In this document: positions 36,099-52,968 of the stretch, in pieces
Position numbering within the stretch: the first letter of the stretch is position 1
Layout of the letters: the number at the start of each line of letters is the position of its first letter
Assembly: GCA_032173965.1 (NCBI GenBank)
Contig: CM063283.1
Span: forward strand, 112,415,108 to 112,479,107
Source of the DNA: Sitta carolinensis
Lineage: Eukaryota; Chordata; Aves; Passeriformes; Sittidae
Length of the DNA stretch: 64,000 nt
Reading direction: 5' to 3'
Made by a program: the position numbers and the translations under genes
The notes under the pieces: generated by a model
Databases searched by the model: none
What the model was told of the DNA's origin: nothing
Seen by the model: only the letters and a program-made list of their open reading frames with translations

Positions 36099-36370
36099 AA
36101 TAAGTTTGGTTCATTTGCACATTGGGGTTTAATCTTCCAATTACAGCTTCAGGTAATGAAGTCATTTACCCCAAGCTTGCTCCCCCCACCTCACTTTTGT
36201 TCACATCTCTCAGGGCCTGAGGCAGGGAGGTGTCCTTGAATGCCAGGCCTTGGAGAGAGGAATTGTGTCGTCTGACCAAATGGGAAAGCAGCAGCCCGCA
36301 ATGTATATGGAGTTTAGATAGACCCTAAAGGATTGCAGGCTTACAAATACTTGAAAAACATAAAATATAA

Positions 36371-36784
<414 letters not shown>

Positions 36785-36997
36785 TGAAGAGGGATTCGTA
36801 GGTATTTTGAGATGATCTCTGGCTGGTGGGAAGCGTGGAAAAGAGGGGTGGCGGAACCCAGGATGTCTCTCTGACAGTTCTGGATGATCCCAGCTCCAGC
36901 CAGGGGGCTCCACAGCCCTGGCATGGGGGTCAGAGACCCTGGCAGCAGCCAGGGACTCCTGTGGCTTTGAGTTTGATCCATGGAACAAATTACCACC

Positions 36998-37518
36998 TGT
37001 GAATGAAGAATTAAAGGTCACAAAGTTTAGATAGCATGATAGTAGTAGTTATAGAGTGAAAAGTGAAATTTTTGGGATCTTACCATAGGGGCTTAGGGGG
37101 CAAGATGGAGGGATTTGGGTGTCGTCCTGTCCTCCTTACTTTTTCTTCCTAACCTTTATCTTTTTGGTGATGGTGGCACTTCGGGATTGGAGTAGAGTAG
37201 AATGGAAATGTCTAACATAGGTGATAGGTATTGGATCATAAATGTAAATAACTAAAACGTAGTTTGTAGTATAAAAAACAGTGCCTGCCCCTGGGGCAGG
37301 GTGTGTGCTTTGGGCTGCCCTGCTGAACAGACCTGCGCAGCCCAGACAGAAAATATCTTAGATAAGAAACAATAAAGCAACCTTGAGAGCATCAGCCAAA
37401 GACTTTCGACTCATTCTTTCAGCAGCAGGGTTTGGAGACAGTGGATTTTATATATCTCAGGGTCATCCTGACCAAAGCAACCCCCGAGAGAGGGGGATGT
37501 GGTAATCCCTCCATCACA
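36998..37518 (+). mobile_element. Probable solo LTR, plus strand
   Basis: The block starts TGTGAATGAAG and ends CCATCACA (TGTGA/TCACA inverted ends). It holds TATAAAAAACAG near 37272, AATAAAGCAACC near 37365 and a following CTCATTCTTTCAGCA, in LTR order. I see no clear target-site duplication, so the ends are approximate. It begins about 245 bp after the Ig7 exon. Confidence 0.6.
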
Positions 37519-38520
37519 GTCACAATGAGGCACAGAAGGTAATGTGGTTTTCCTGTCTGAAAGTGTTGAAACTAAGGAAAAAACCTTGGAGTGTACAGGG
37601 TGGGTGGGGGAGCCACAGGAGGGACTTCCTGGAAAATTTTGTGATTGGGATCAAGCCTTTGAGATGGTTTCAAATTATTCTCCGCTGTTGTTTTAGTCTG
37701 ATTATACCAATTTTTATTTAGACCACTCTCTCCTATGGCATTATGTCAGTAAAGAAGCAGAACATTGGTGTTGAATTCATGGGGAAAGGACTCTGCTGTC
37801 ACCTTGTTCTTTTCCTGGTTTGTGTTTATTATGCAATTAGCAGGATTCACAAACTCATGATGACTTCACAACACTTTGCCTTGAAATAGATGTGAATTTA
37901 GAAAATAAGAATATATATATAGATATTCAGTAAGAAAATATTTTATGTGGAAAAAATTTAAATTCAGTAAGCAAATATTTTATGAGGAAAAACCTTTCTA
38001 GTCACACCTTAGCCAAACTAGCTAGAGATTATTCCTTGTGATGCATTTTCAAACCTACTGTGCACAACTTCAGCAAAAGCACATGGCTTCCTTTTCTTTC
38101 TAGGAGTTTTTCAAAGTGTTTCAAATTTTGATTTTTAAAAACTCAGTCAGACCCTTCCCTCTCCACCATCTCCTTCTTGCTACCAAGCCACTGGGCTTCT
38201 CAGAGAAAGAATAATCCTGCAAGGAACCTCAGTAATTTTTGCCTGCTGCACATCGTTACATTTTATATTTCCTCCTCTAAGTTTGGTAAAATAAACCTTA
38301 AAATCTTAATGGGACTTTTGCAATCTCTCCAAGGGTTTTTCCCCACCCCAAATTCTGAGGAACTCTTTTAAGGCAAAGGGTCTCAGTGTCCTAATGCTAT
38401 CCTTAAGGAATTATTCCTTAGTTTTCCAATATGCTTACTTTTTTAATTCTAGTATTCCCAAAACTCAGAGGTAAACAACCCTTTACTTTTCCACTAGTTT
38501 TAATATAAATATTTCATTAC

Positions 38521-38540
38521 TTTTTTTTTTTTTTTTTTTT
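38521..38540. repeat. Poly-T run
   Basis: Twenty T residues in a row in AT-rich DNA; no adjoining element recognised. Confidence 0.95.
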
Positions 38541-38985
38541 AATTTCACTGATTTTAATCTTGCTTAAGATTATTCAGTACAGGTGTCTATTACTTTCCTC
38601 ATTTATTTAGCAATTCTTAAATGAAGTAGTCTAATTAATTACATGCATTTAATTATTCCTTTCTAAGCTTTTCTGCTAGATTTTAACCCTATCCCTCACT
38701 GCAATAATGAGAGATTTTCCTCACCTTCTCTTCTGCTGGAGAAGGGAAGGTTGAAAACCTCACATCACTGTGTCTGCCCTTCCCAGAAATGCTGCACCTA
38801 AAACCAGCTGGGATTTTTCCTGATTTTCAGCTGCAATTCAGCTCTGGAAGTGATGGGAATGGATCTGCAGCAGCCCTGTGTGGGTTCCTGCAGGCATTTC
38901 TCATACCCAGGATGGTTTTACCACCTGGGAACAGGTTCTCTGCCACCACTGTCTGTCCTTGTCAGCACTGAGACCCATGAGAGTA

Positions 38986-39080
38986 GGGATATCAGCTACG
39001 TGCAGGGATTTCAGTGCTGTTCAGGGATTTCAGCTCTGTTTAGGGATTTCTGCTCAGTTTAGGGATTTCTCCCTGTCTCC
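38986..39080. repeat. 19-bp minisatellite, five copies
   Basis: GGGAT starts at 38986, 39005, 39024, 39043 and 39062, giving an exact 19-bp period. The unit is close to GGGATTTCAGCTCTGTTTA with a few changes per copy. It has no link to coding sequence. Confidence 0.92.
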
Positions 39081-40746
39081 CACTGATGGGGACAAGCCCT
39101 GCTGTGCCCTCACTTCTCCTGGCTTTGCCTGAACTGCACTTTCCCTGTCTCCTGCTGTCTGGGGGTAATTCCTCCCCTGACCTCTGTTCCCAGGACACAT
39201 CTGCCTCTTGCTGCCTTTTCAGGCATTAATGTTTTGCCTTCTTGTCCAGCAGAGTTTTGGGGAGCTCTTCACCTGTCCTTCACCCCAACACCTCTATTTT
39301 CACCTCCATTTCCTCCTCATATGCTTCCTGCTCTAATTGCACCTCCTGAGGAGGGTTCTGTCTTGATAAACCCGTGGCCATGATAGAGAGGAGATTTTCC
39401 AAGGGCTTGGAGAGCAATTCTGGATCCTGCAATTTTTTTAGGATGTTATGAAGGCTACATCCTGCTCCCCCCTTTCTGCCCATGTAATGCTCTGCAGAGC
39501 CTCCTTAAATCCTCTCCTCTCTTCTCGCTGTCGCTGCCACTTTAAATGGTAATGTTTTAATCAGTTTTGGATGTGCATCTGAGATAACAGCTCTCACTCA
39601 GAGGAAAAAGAGGAAAATACAATATCATGTCTGACCTGAGTTCTCTGCCAAAACCCTACCCTGACCTCTTTCCCTTGTACTGAACTGCTTCAGCTGCCTC
39701 ATCCCACAGAGGTCAGAGCTCAAACAGCCACCAGAGTCACTGTGATCACTCCTCCTCTGCTCCCAGCCTGACCTGTACACATTCCAATTAAAACTTGTTT
39801 TCCTACTGCCTGTTTATTCTCCAGGCTTTCTGATCCCTCTTCATTTTTTTTTTTTTTTTGTTCATTACATTTTTCTAAATAATCTAAGTGGTTTTTCTCC
39901 AAATACAGGGAGAAGAAGTGGTGCTTTAACTCCTCTTGTTTCTAATCCCCATTGTTTTAGGGTTTCTCAGCAGTGTGCTTCAAACTTAAATGCTGGCTAT
40001 CCTAAATGCTGTGAGATGTGTTCTGGGAAAATCTTATTTGTGTGTACACTGTGAATTTTGATTTTTTTTCCCAGTGAATGGGAAAGGAAAATTAAGTAAA
40101 ATATGACTGTTACCCACACAATTCCTTTCTCCTTATTTAGACTGTCCTTATATTCATTTCAAAAGTAGACATTAAAACAGTGCAGGCCATTGTGTTTCCA
40201 AACTAAATGGGAATCCACATCATTTGACAGTACATGGGTAGGACTAGAAGTAGAATTTAAAGACAAGACATTGCCAAGGTGAATGAAGAAACACAGGTCA
40301 ACTGCTCATTGCTTCATCTGGATTATTAGTGAACACACAAACTCCTGCAGATTCCATACACAAACATAAATTCACCATCTTTACATCTTCAGACACCTTT
40401 TCCTCAATATTTCTGTCAATCACATAGATCTGATATATTTTTATCATCGTATATTCCTGTGAAGTTTTAAGGCTCTCAGATTTCTCATGTTCATCCTACA
40501 AATATTATTATCTGAACTACACTGCCATTTTGCCAGGGGTGTTAAATAGCAAAAGGAAAACAAGCACTGGTTTCTTAAATTTTTTGGGCACTTCATGGCA
40601 AATCTTCACAGTTCCAATTACTTTGTGTTTTATAAAAGCAACCAAGTGGTGAGGAGGAGCCCTAAAAACACCTGGCCAGCAAGGCTGGATTCTCCCTGTG
40701 TTAAATATCAGAGGAAGATGATGGTTAGCTTCCACATTCTATTTTA

Positions 40747-40902
40747 GCCAGAGGATTCATTGAGGAAAAGGTCAAGTTTGGGGGATTATTTTCCCTCCAG
40801 ACAACTGTTGTCCTTTTCTAAAAAGCAGCTCTGTCTATGAATGTGGGAAGAGAAAGCTGGAGGGGAGTCTGGATTGTGAAGGCACAGGGAGGAAGGCTCA
40901 AG
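40747..40902. repeat. 156-bp dispersed repeat, copy 1
   Basis: Runs from GCCAGAGGATTCATTGAGG to GGAGGAAGGCTCAAG and matches 45249-45404 at the same length with scattered substitutions. The two copies are in the same orientation, 4.5 kb apart. Not CR1 and not one of the LTRs described here. Confidence 0.92.
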
Positions 40903-41515
40903 CTGCTGTGAGGAGGGGTCTCTGAACCTGCAGAGAGGATTTCCACAGGAGCTGGAAGGCAGCAGCTGAGAGGAAGTGAGACAATAAAACTCTGGAGCAT
41001 CTGGGTGAGGACATCCAGGGCAATCTCAGCTCTCTGTGCCACGAGCTCCTGGGGGAGAACCTAGGAAGGAGACAGAGCCAAATGCTCTGGACTCGGGGCT
41101 GTCAGTGCCTCTCTCCACAAATTACTGGCTAATTTTAGACTAATTGGAAGAGGGGAAAACACCTCCAGTGGAGCTGAGCTCTGCAAACTTCATATAAAGA
41201 GGGGACTGATAAGAAACATTGGGTGTAATAGTAGAGAATCTAAACAGGCAACACCTTCTGCCAACACAAGAATTGTTCCAGCTGGGATCTCTCCTCAAGC
41301 ACGAGGTACAAATCCACATAAGAGCAAACTTGATTAGTCTCAGTGTTTATAGAATAGCTTTTGAAAGCTCAGTAGGAAGTGGAGGTGAGCAAGAACAGGG
41401 CTTTCCTTCTCAAAATTGTAGGCTCTGCCAGATCCTGGTCTGCAGATCTTCTGGAAATGCATTAAAAATTTGGCAGCTAGAAGGGTTTCTCAAAACCTCA
41501 TAAAGTATATTATTA

Positions 41516-41516
<1 letters not shown>

Positions 41517-41561
<45 letters not shown>

Positions 41562-41610
41562 TACTATTACTATTACTATTACTATTACTATTACTATTAC
41601 TATTACTATT
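41517..41610. repeat. (TTA)n and (TTACTA)n microsatellite
   Basis: About 45 bp of TTA triplets followed by about 50 bp of alternating TTACTA hexamers. Open frames coding poly-Tyr or Ile-Thr through it are artefacts. Confidence 0.95.
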
Positions 41611-44600
41611 ATTATTATTTCTTGGCACACTCTTGGTTTGCTAGTCATGCTAATAAAAAAAAGGAAAGGATAGGATACTGTCATGAGAGCCACAGAAATG
41701 AGGAAAATATCTTCTCTGTCAACTATTTAAATCATCATGAAGAATTAATCAAGATTTTACTCATTAAGGCTGTCATCTAAGAGTGATTAAAAATCTATGT
41801 ACACTTTATCATGTGTTATTCATTTCTGTAGAGTTTCCTAAAATGAAGTACTTATGAAATAAAAAGCAGTGAAAAGAATTCTAATGGATAACTAAAAAGA
41901 AAAAACTGATAAATGTATTATGAGTTCAAAATTTGTCTGATACTATCAGAAAAGAGAATTCAAAGATAGTAATGGATGCATAAATCATAATTTTATATCT
42001 GCTGTTAGTGAGTTAAAATTGAGATAAGGTCTTTAGATACTAATAACCCCTATAATGCATTTAGTGCATTAAATGTGTTTTCATATTGCACTTGCCAGGG
42101 GTGTTGAATATAATTAGATAGTTAGGCACCCAATGAGGAGTTCCTGAATTTTTCCAGATTGTAAGAGAGTTTCCACCTTTTCTGTGATGTTTAGTGGTGG
42201 TGCTGGGGTGATGCAGGAAAAGCAGTTTGGGACAGAAAAGCAGGGAGGGAAGACTAAAGGTTAGAGCTGGTATCAAAACTAATTTACTTTCTTTGCTGGT
42301 GTTTACATTGTGGCTTTGAAGATGACTTCTAAAAGATGCACTTATTTAATGTATTCATTAGACAAACCTGATCAACACAAAGCACTGGGCATGGTCTCAT
42401 TTTGCAAAAGTACATCTTTTTTCTTGAGCTTCAGAGCAAATGGTTTCACTAAACCAGCTAAATTGACCCCTTAGGTCCAATGACCAAATTTAATAACTGT
42501 TCATCTTTGCTAAAGTACAGTGTTTAATGACCTCATTCATTAATACATCAATGGTTGCTTTGGCTGATTAAATTTCCTCCATCATTTTGACAGTGTGATC
42601 TAAATGTGAAGTACAAATATTCCATGTAAAAATGGAACGCTGCATTCCAGGCCAACGTGGCTGATTATTCCTGCACTCACTCCAGTCTCCCACCAGAGCA
42701 GCTCATGTCAGGAGCCCCCAGAATTGCTCTCCAGAGGGATTCCCTGATCCCTGCAGCTGGCAGCCACAGTGCCTGCGTGCATTTGAAGCCCAGGAAGGAA
42801 TGTGTGAGTTTGGCCCCTGGTTCCTGGTGCAGCCAGAAGGGATTCCTGCATTTACCCAGAGCAAATTTAGACCAGGGAGTGGAGGTGGGACCACGGGGGT
42901 CTCCTGAGGGTTAACAAGGGCTGGGGCAGGGCACTCCCTGGGGTGGATCCAGGCTGGGCATGAAAAGATGGAGCAGTCCTGGGAGAAGGATCTGGGGGTG
43001 CCGAGCCCTATTCTGATTGCTTCATCCTTTGTTTTCCCTCAGTGAGACTGCTAATCATAATATTGGCTGAAAATAACTTTCTTAGGTATTTTAACTCCTT
43101 TAAACATTTATTTTTTTAACCTTTTAACTCCTTTGAGTTGAGCCATTAAAGAGCTGGTATCTGCCAACTTATGGCTCTTACCCTAAACAGTTCAACAGCT
43201 CATTTCTCATCGCAGACCTGTGGGCAGCATTAACTGAGAGCCTACCAGAAATTCACTGTTACAGCAATTTTAAATGCCCTCCTTCACAGGCTCAAGGAAC
43301 AGTGCTGATGAGACAAGGAGGATGATAAAAGCACAACTGTTCAGTCACATTCATGAGGAATTTCAGAGAGTTCCACTTCTAAAGGAGCAGAAGAGTCTCA
43401 CACTTTTGCAGCTAAAGAGAGAGGATGAACTAATTGTTTACTTTTTTCTATTAACTCAAACCTATCAGACAAATTACCTTGGTTAAATTTTTGCTAAGCG
43501 TATTTTCTTTAAGGGCTAATGATCTGAAAGATAATGAAAAAGTGAACGTAGGTTTTCATCTAAATCTAGGTATCAAAATCTAGAACGAGTGTTTAACAGC
43601 TCTGTGTTCTGAACTATGGCAGCACATAGCACAGAACAAGTTATTAAATTGAAACAAAATTGAGAAGCAAAGGAGCAAGGAGGAAGAAAAATGTAGAGGT
43701 CTTCTCTGTTTGCTTTTTCATCATTTATATAAGAAGAACAATCCTGTGGCTTTACCTAGACAGCAATAGAGAAACAATTGAAAGGTCATTGAAGGAGTAA
43801 TTTTATTTTGTTGTAGCATCTCTTCAGATTTCTATTGGCAGTCTTAAGACTAAGTGGCAAGGGTTCGTGTCTTCAAAACCAGAGCAGCAGCTGTCATTTT
43901 ATAAACAGTCTTAAAGGATGGCCAAGGGTTTACTGAACATAGAAACTGTTTCTATTACTGGATGTGGGCTGAGTTTTTTCAAGTAAGTTTTGTTTACTGA
44001 TCCAAAGAAGGAAACTCTGATTTCTAATGACACACCTGGTCCTGGAGCTACAGGGCAAAATTTAATTTCTGCAGTTACCATTAAATATTGTTCTCTACTT
44101 AAAGTAATAATTAGAATTGAGTATATCAAGAATATCTGAGCAAAAACTAAGGTTTTATATATACCCAAAGTATAGTGATATCGATGTGATGAAAGCCCTT
44201 GTTCAGAGCTTGTCAGTACTAAAGGCACAACACATCCTGGATATCTCCATGAGTTCTTAAAAGATGTGGAAGAATGTGGCAGAATTTCCACAGAAAAGCC
44301 CAAACAATATTTCCACTTGGCATCCATTCTTTTTTCTTCCTATATGTGCCCAATGGGATTACACAAAAGTGTGTTTTAGCAGAAAACGTTAATGCAAATA
44401 GTATTTTAAGGAACAAATGCATTTATTATATACTAAGCAGTCTTGCTTAACTTTTTCCAGACCTTTCTGCATACACCTGCTCATTTAATAAAACAATTTC
44501 CTGAAAATTTAGCATTTCTTGCCAGTATCATCCATACCAAACGAAGAATATAAAAAAGTGTTTTTTCAGAGAGAAGGGAAATTAAAAAAATTACTGAAAC

Positions 44601-45248
44601 TTTGTATTAGAAGACATTTAAAAGACATTCTGCTCTTCACTCTCTTCGGTGGTAGAGGAGGACAGTAATTTTCAGTCACTCCATTGCATCTTTTGTAATC
44701 TTTTACATGTAAGAATGGTGAGTTCATGTTTTGCATTGGTTTTTTATCCCTCTTTATGGATAAGCAGCTTGTAATTGATTTTTCAGAAGCTGCAGATGTA
44801 AATTTACTCACAGCCACCGAGGTGAAACAAGCTGATGCCACTGTGCCAAGTCGTACAAAGTCAAATCTATTTGTGCAACTCACTGTGCTTTTCACCTGCC
44901 TTGGAAAATACCCCATTGTGTGTTTGGGGATGAAACAAACACAGGACAGTGAGAAAGGAGCTACTGAAGCAAATGTCTTCTCTGAGCAGATAATTAGAAC
45001 GGGATGGGTGACTGCCCAGAGCTGCTGCTGCTGGGATTTCATGTTCCATGTTTACCTATTGTGAATTAACACAACCTACAATAAACGTTTCTCAGCTTGG
45101 CAGCCGTTTGGAAAGCCAAAGTGTTTGTCAGCAGTAAATACATTTTCTAGGACAGAGGTACCTCTGTCACTGCTGGTTCCTTCTGTTTCTTGTAGCCCTG
45201 TTCCAAACAGCTTTTCTGTAGTTAGGCAACAAACAGCTCTGCAGTTTT

Positions 45249-45404
45249 GCCAGAGGATTCAGTGAGGAAAAAATCCAATTTGGGGGATTATTTGCCCTCC
45301 AGAGGACTCTTGTCCTTTTCTAAAAAGCAGCCCTGTCTATGAATGGGGAAAGGGAAAGCTGGAGGGGAGTCTGGACTGTGAGGGCACAGGGAGGAAGGCT
45401 CAAG
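45249..45404. repeat. 156-bp dispersed repeat, copy 2
   Basis: Second copy of 40747-40902, with shared blocks TTTGGGGGATTATTT, TTGTCCTTTTCTAAAAAGCAG and GAGGGGAGTCTGGA. Sequence on both sides is unrelated to the flanks of copy 1, so the borders are sharp. Confidence 0.92.
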
Positions 45405-47113
45405 ACCTTCAACTCCGAGCTCTCCTGCCCTCACCAACACTGGCAGCCCCCTTTTGTCCTTGAGGAAAACTTGGGACACTCTGCATGCTGATATCTGCAT
45501 GAATTACTGGAGTGTTTATACTGAAAAAAACTTGAGGGTCATATATTGGAGCATTGGTGCTTCTGCTGCCTTTCTGCTGCACAGATTCTCTCGATGGATA
45601 ATTAGTCCCGTATTCGTGGACATTAATAATTAGCTCAGGCCCCAGGGGAAATATTTACAATACTGAGGTCCCCCTCTGTGCTCCTTTGCATTTTCTTTTG
45701 CTAAAGTGTTCTGCCAGACTTCTTTTTTTAATTTCTGGCATTTTTGGAGAGGTAGCTCGTGGGGTGGATCAGAGCAAGGATGGATGGTTGTGTCCTCTGT
45801 TAAGTTTTTGCCAACTTTCACACAAATTCAGCACTGCCTGGACCTGGACAATCTATGAGGCTTTAAATTTTGCAGTGGGGTGAGGAGAGCAAGGAACTAT
45901 TAGGATTTTCCCTGTGCTGCCTTAGATCTCAGTGTGTTGCTGAACTCAAGTAAAAAAATTTATTATTTGAGAAGTAAAAAAGGTTGTCACATGTTCAGTC
46001 ACTCTCTGTGGCCCTGTGAGAATCAACAAAATGAAAAACATGTAGAATAGAAACACAACTAATTTACTTCTTTTCCTTGGATATTTACACTTTCATGTTG
46101 TGAACAAAAGCAACTGAAGATCAACAAAATTCTGTGGCCTTAACTGACCTTAATACAACCATTAAACACTTCTAATATCCAAAATTTTTGTGGGATTTTC
46201 CACAATCTTCACAACTTTCACCTCTTTTTCATGATTTTGTCAAATGTGTAGGTTTTACTGAGACTTTGACATTTAGAATCAGGCTTTCATGTCACATTTT
46301 TGGACCTAGCATTGCCACAAGGTGTTTTCTTCACTGTCTACCTGTATTTTGAATATGTAAAGCTTTTCCTTGAGATAAGAAGCTCTTATTTTATTTATGT
46401 ATAAATAGGTACCTGTGGAAGACTTGCTGCAGTGCTTTTTTATGCTACTCTCTTTTATGCTACTTTGGGATAAGTTTAATTATATGTGTACTTTGACACA
46501 CTGAAATAAGATTTCTTATCAACGTAATGAAAGCAAATTGTGTGGAATCTTTCTCTGGCTGGTTGGAAAGCAAAGTCCCATCAGTAGTTATGGTTCAAAT
46601 GCCCTCATTTTAATATGAAGTGATTCTATTTCTATTAAAAGCATTATTTGTTAAGGTTATTTATACTAAATAATTTGGGTTTTTTTCTAAAGATTGTTGG
46701 TTCAGTGGTAAAAAGCAATGAGAAAGATTCAATTGATCTTAGACATCTGACAAACCTACCTTTGGTAGAAAGCATTTATTTTCTGTCCACAATAATATGA
46801 TTTATCTATTACTCCTTTTTTAACCTTTCCCATGGAGAGGTCTTATAAACTTATTTTGGTATCCTGTAAATACCAGCAGTTTTTGTCATGCCTGGCAAGA
46901 AATACATTGAAGTTGTGCACAAAATGTGAATTATCTGCTAAAACCATTCTTAGCGTGTTACAGGATCAGCAAAAAAACTGGTTTTAATTCTTGCTTTTCG
47001 CTATGAAATGTTTTAACTCTGCATGTGACTGCTCTGCCGTTTTGAGATAAATAAATTGCCAGTAAATTTAAATTTCCCGAATTCTGATGGCTCCCTTTGC
47101 TCCCTTCCCACAG

Positions 47114-47233
47114 TGCCCCCCAGGTTTGTGGTCCAGCCCAGCGACCAGGACGGGATCTATGGGAAAGCCGTCATCCTCAACTGCTCTGCCGAGGGCTATC
47201 CCGTCCCTACCATTGTCTGGAAGTACTCCAAAG
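47114..47233 (+). CDS. DSCAM: DSCAM exon, N-terminal part of Ig domain 8
   Basis: This 120-bp exon (40 codons) encodes the first half of Ig8: [35 protein letters not shown], then KYSK. The first Ig Cys is in LNC and the Trp in IVW; the sequon NCS overlaps the Cys. Unlike Ig3-Ig7, Ig8 is split over two exons, as in vertebrate DSCAM generally. The sequence favours DSCAM over DSCAML1 ([12 protein letters not shown]). Acceptor CTTCCCACAG at 47104-47113, donor gtagga at 47234, phase 1 at both ends; the split Gly codon is completed by the exon at 49984. Reading past the donor meets a TAA at 47281-47283. Confidence 0.97.
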
Positions 47234-50165
<2,932 letters not shown>

Positions 50166-50313
50166 TGAAACGCTTCTCTGTGATCCAGATATTGCCATTG
50201 AGTGGAAAAAAAGGCTTTACTGCATCCTCAGTCTGGAGGGAAGGGTGCTGGGAGGGGAGAGGTTGGAGCTGTTGGGTTTTGGTTTAATTTTGGCTTTCAC
50301 AATTTTGTATTTG

Positions 50314-50361
50314 CCATCCTAGCTTCCAGGTGTGTGTGGTAGCACCTGGAAGTTAGGATGG
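50314..50361. other. Long near-perfect hairpin after the Ig8 exon
   Basis: CCATCCTAGCTTCCAGGTG (50314-50332) pairs with CACCTGGAAGTTAGGATGG (50343-50361) over 19 bp, with one G-T position that would be a G-U wobble in RNA. The loop is 10 nt. It lies 156 nt past the Ig8 donor. It is shorter than a usual pre-miRNA; I do not call it a microRNA. Confidence 0.9.
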
Positions 50362-52917
50362 TTAATAAAAACCCTTGTTTGGTAGAGGAAGAAAAGCAGA
50401 TTTGTGCCACTATGAAAACTATCCCTGAGTCATGAAGGGACAGTAAGAAAGTCGGTCAGAAACAAAGGAGAAATCCCACAGCAATTGTCATAAGTCTCAG
50501 AAGCTGAAGGAAATGTGGATTAAAAAGATACTTAATCAATCCTCAATATGTCATAGATGGAAACTATAGATGCAATTTCTACAGGTAGATACCACAAGCT
50601 ACTACAACATACTCTTAAGATTTTATAGATACAGCCACAGTAGTTATTTTAACTTGTCCAGGTAATTTTCAGAAAATCCATCTAATTGCACAAGCTCAGC
50701 CTACCTGTACTTTCCAGGCCCAAGAGTCCAAAGCAGTCCAGTTTTCAAGTGCATGTCAGCTATAACTCCTTGAAACATCAACACAGTTTAGAAAATAGAG
50801 GAAATATTTTGGACAAAAAAGGTGTAGAGATAATATCATTTCTCTCACTAGAGAAAAAAAGACACTATTGACACATCAGCATGCCAAATGTTCCTGGATG
50901 ACCTGTCAGACCAGTATTAAAGGAGGTTACCACACTATGTACTTTCATGTTGGTAGGGTTTTTGAAGATTTACAGCATGCTTTGAAGTTCTGGGACGCCA
51001 ATTAGCTTGAAAAAGTTTTACCCTTGAAAGTAAAAGAAATACTTTTTTTTCCCCAGAAAGGAAAAAAAATAGAATTTATTCTCTATTTGAGAGAGCACTT
51101 TAGACTGTTCATGTTTGGGTTGAGGGGTGTTGTTTGTTGTTGAGAATTAATAACTGTTATTTTAAGAGTGTCAAAAATTTGCAAGCCCCAATATCTCAGA
51201 TGTCCCCTCCACTCTGATTTACCATAGTGACTTCATCTTCTAAAAAACCAACATGATGACCCCTCCAGCAAATATATGAATTGGATTAATTATATACTTA
51301 ATTTTTTTCCTGTGGGCTGGTAGAAGTTCCAGCTTCTGTGGTTTGCAGGACTGGCCATTTTTTGGCCTCTCTTCAATTGCAGGAACAAGTCACTGCTGTA
51401 ATATTCCAGCAAGAGCCAGCTTCCCTCTGCTTGGCAGCCGTGCACGCTGCCTGTCTGATCACTGCATGCAGTTTCATGTGTGATAAAAGAGCATCCCTTA
51501 TCAAATAGGAGCAGGAGCTTCCCCGGGGAGCCAGCTGCTGTTTGAATCTAATGAAAACCCCTCTGGCTCTGAGATAGCAGGGAGCAGCCTGTGCCCCTCA
51601 CACGCCCACAGTGACACCAGTCCAGCTCCAGCAGGGCTGCTGGAGACAGCACTGGGAGGGTGTTGGTGTGTGCATGGAAGGGGCAGAGCTTCAGCTTCCA
51701 TCAACCCTCATTTAGGACAAGATGCTCTGGGGAAAAGGGCTGCAGTTATGGCTGGATCCCCTCTTCAGGTGGTGTGGTTGTGGCTCAAAAATATTTGCAC
51801 CTGGTCATGTGGACTGACTCCAAATGAGGGCCTGGATTTGCCTTTAATCTCTCTGGTCATTCACTGTTTTCTTTTTCTGTGTGGTTATTTGGGATCCTTT
51901 ATTCTCCCCACAAGCCTGTTCCTGGACCCTGGTCCTTAAGTTTAGTCCTCCTCTAGATAAAAACCTTGGTCTTCCTTCATGAAAGTCATGGTATTCTTGA
52001 TTAGTTGATCCTCCTCCAAAAGGTCCCCCTAAATACCTTCTTCAGGCAGAGGTAGAGACCTGGCCCATGCAGTTGTTTCTGGGTGACAGAGTTGGTAAGC
52101 AAGAAACAGCTTCCAAAAGAGAAACAAGGATTAGCATTGAAGCATTTTCTTGTGTCTTGCTCATGACAAATTGCCTTCCCACCTTCCTTCAGTCTATTTA
52201 TGGCTTATCCAAGAGCAGTAGCTCAAATCTGATAGAAAAAGCTGAATTGGCTTAGATGGATTTGGTCACTGATCATGAAGCTAGACTGGCCCTCAGAAAC
52301 AAAACCATGCCAGCAGTCACTTTACACCTAATTCCTTCACATACTGCTCCTTCTGCCACAGATACCTGGAGCATACAGATTCTAACCACTGATAGCATCA
52401 CTGAACTTGGAAATAAACCCTCTCTTACATGGGAGATTCTTCTCCTCCATGTCTGATAGGAGTTTTTACCCACTCTGTTAGTAACACTGCTGGATGAAGC
52501 TTTACCTTTCCTTCACAGATCTTAATAAAAAATCTCTTAAATGAGCTGATGCTTTGCTCCTCCAGACTTTCCATTGTCACCTGTATCTAAACAAAAAAGA
52601 TGCTGACCTTTGTTGTCAAAAGAGAGTAGGAGTTTTTTGTTTCAGTCGTTCAGGAGTGGGCAGGATGAAAATTAATTTAATCTATTTCCATTATTTGCTA
52701 CCTCTAAAATCGATGGATTTTTTCTTAGTGGAAACCCATATTAAGTTATAAACCAGCTTGGCTTGCTTAACAAGATCAGTGCTATAGGGGAAATTGTAAT
52801 AATTCCAAATATACATTTATTTAGTGCATCAGTGTTTGTAGAGTGACACCTTCATGTCAGAGGAGCTGATCCAAATACTTAGTTGATGGGAGATGGCACA
52901 AGAAGGGAGTGCAAAGA

Positions 52918-52968
52918 AACAGGAATAGAAAAGAAAAGAAAAAAGAAAAGAAAGAAAGGAAAAAGAAG
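52918..52968. repeat. Purine-rich (A/G) tract
   Basis: About 50 bp of AAAAGAAAAG-type sequence; an ordinary simple repeat. Confidence 0.9.

Noticed and set aside
50314..50361. MicroRNA precursor
   Set aside because: The stem is 19 bp with a 48-nt total span, too short for a typical pre-miRNA, and there is no expression evidence.
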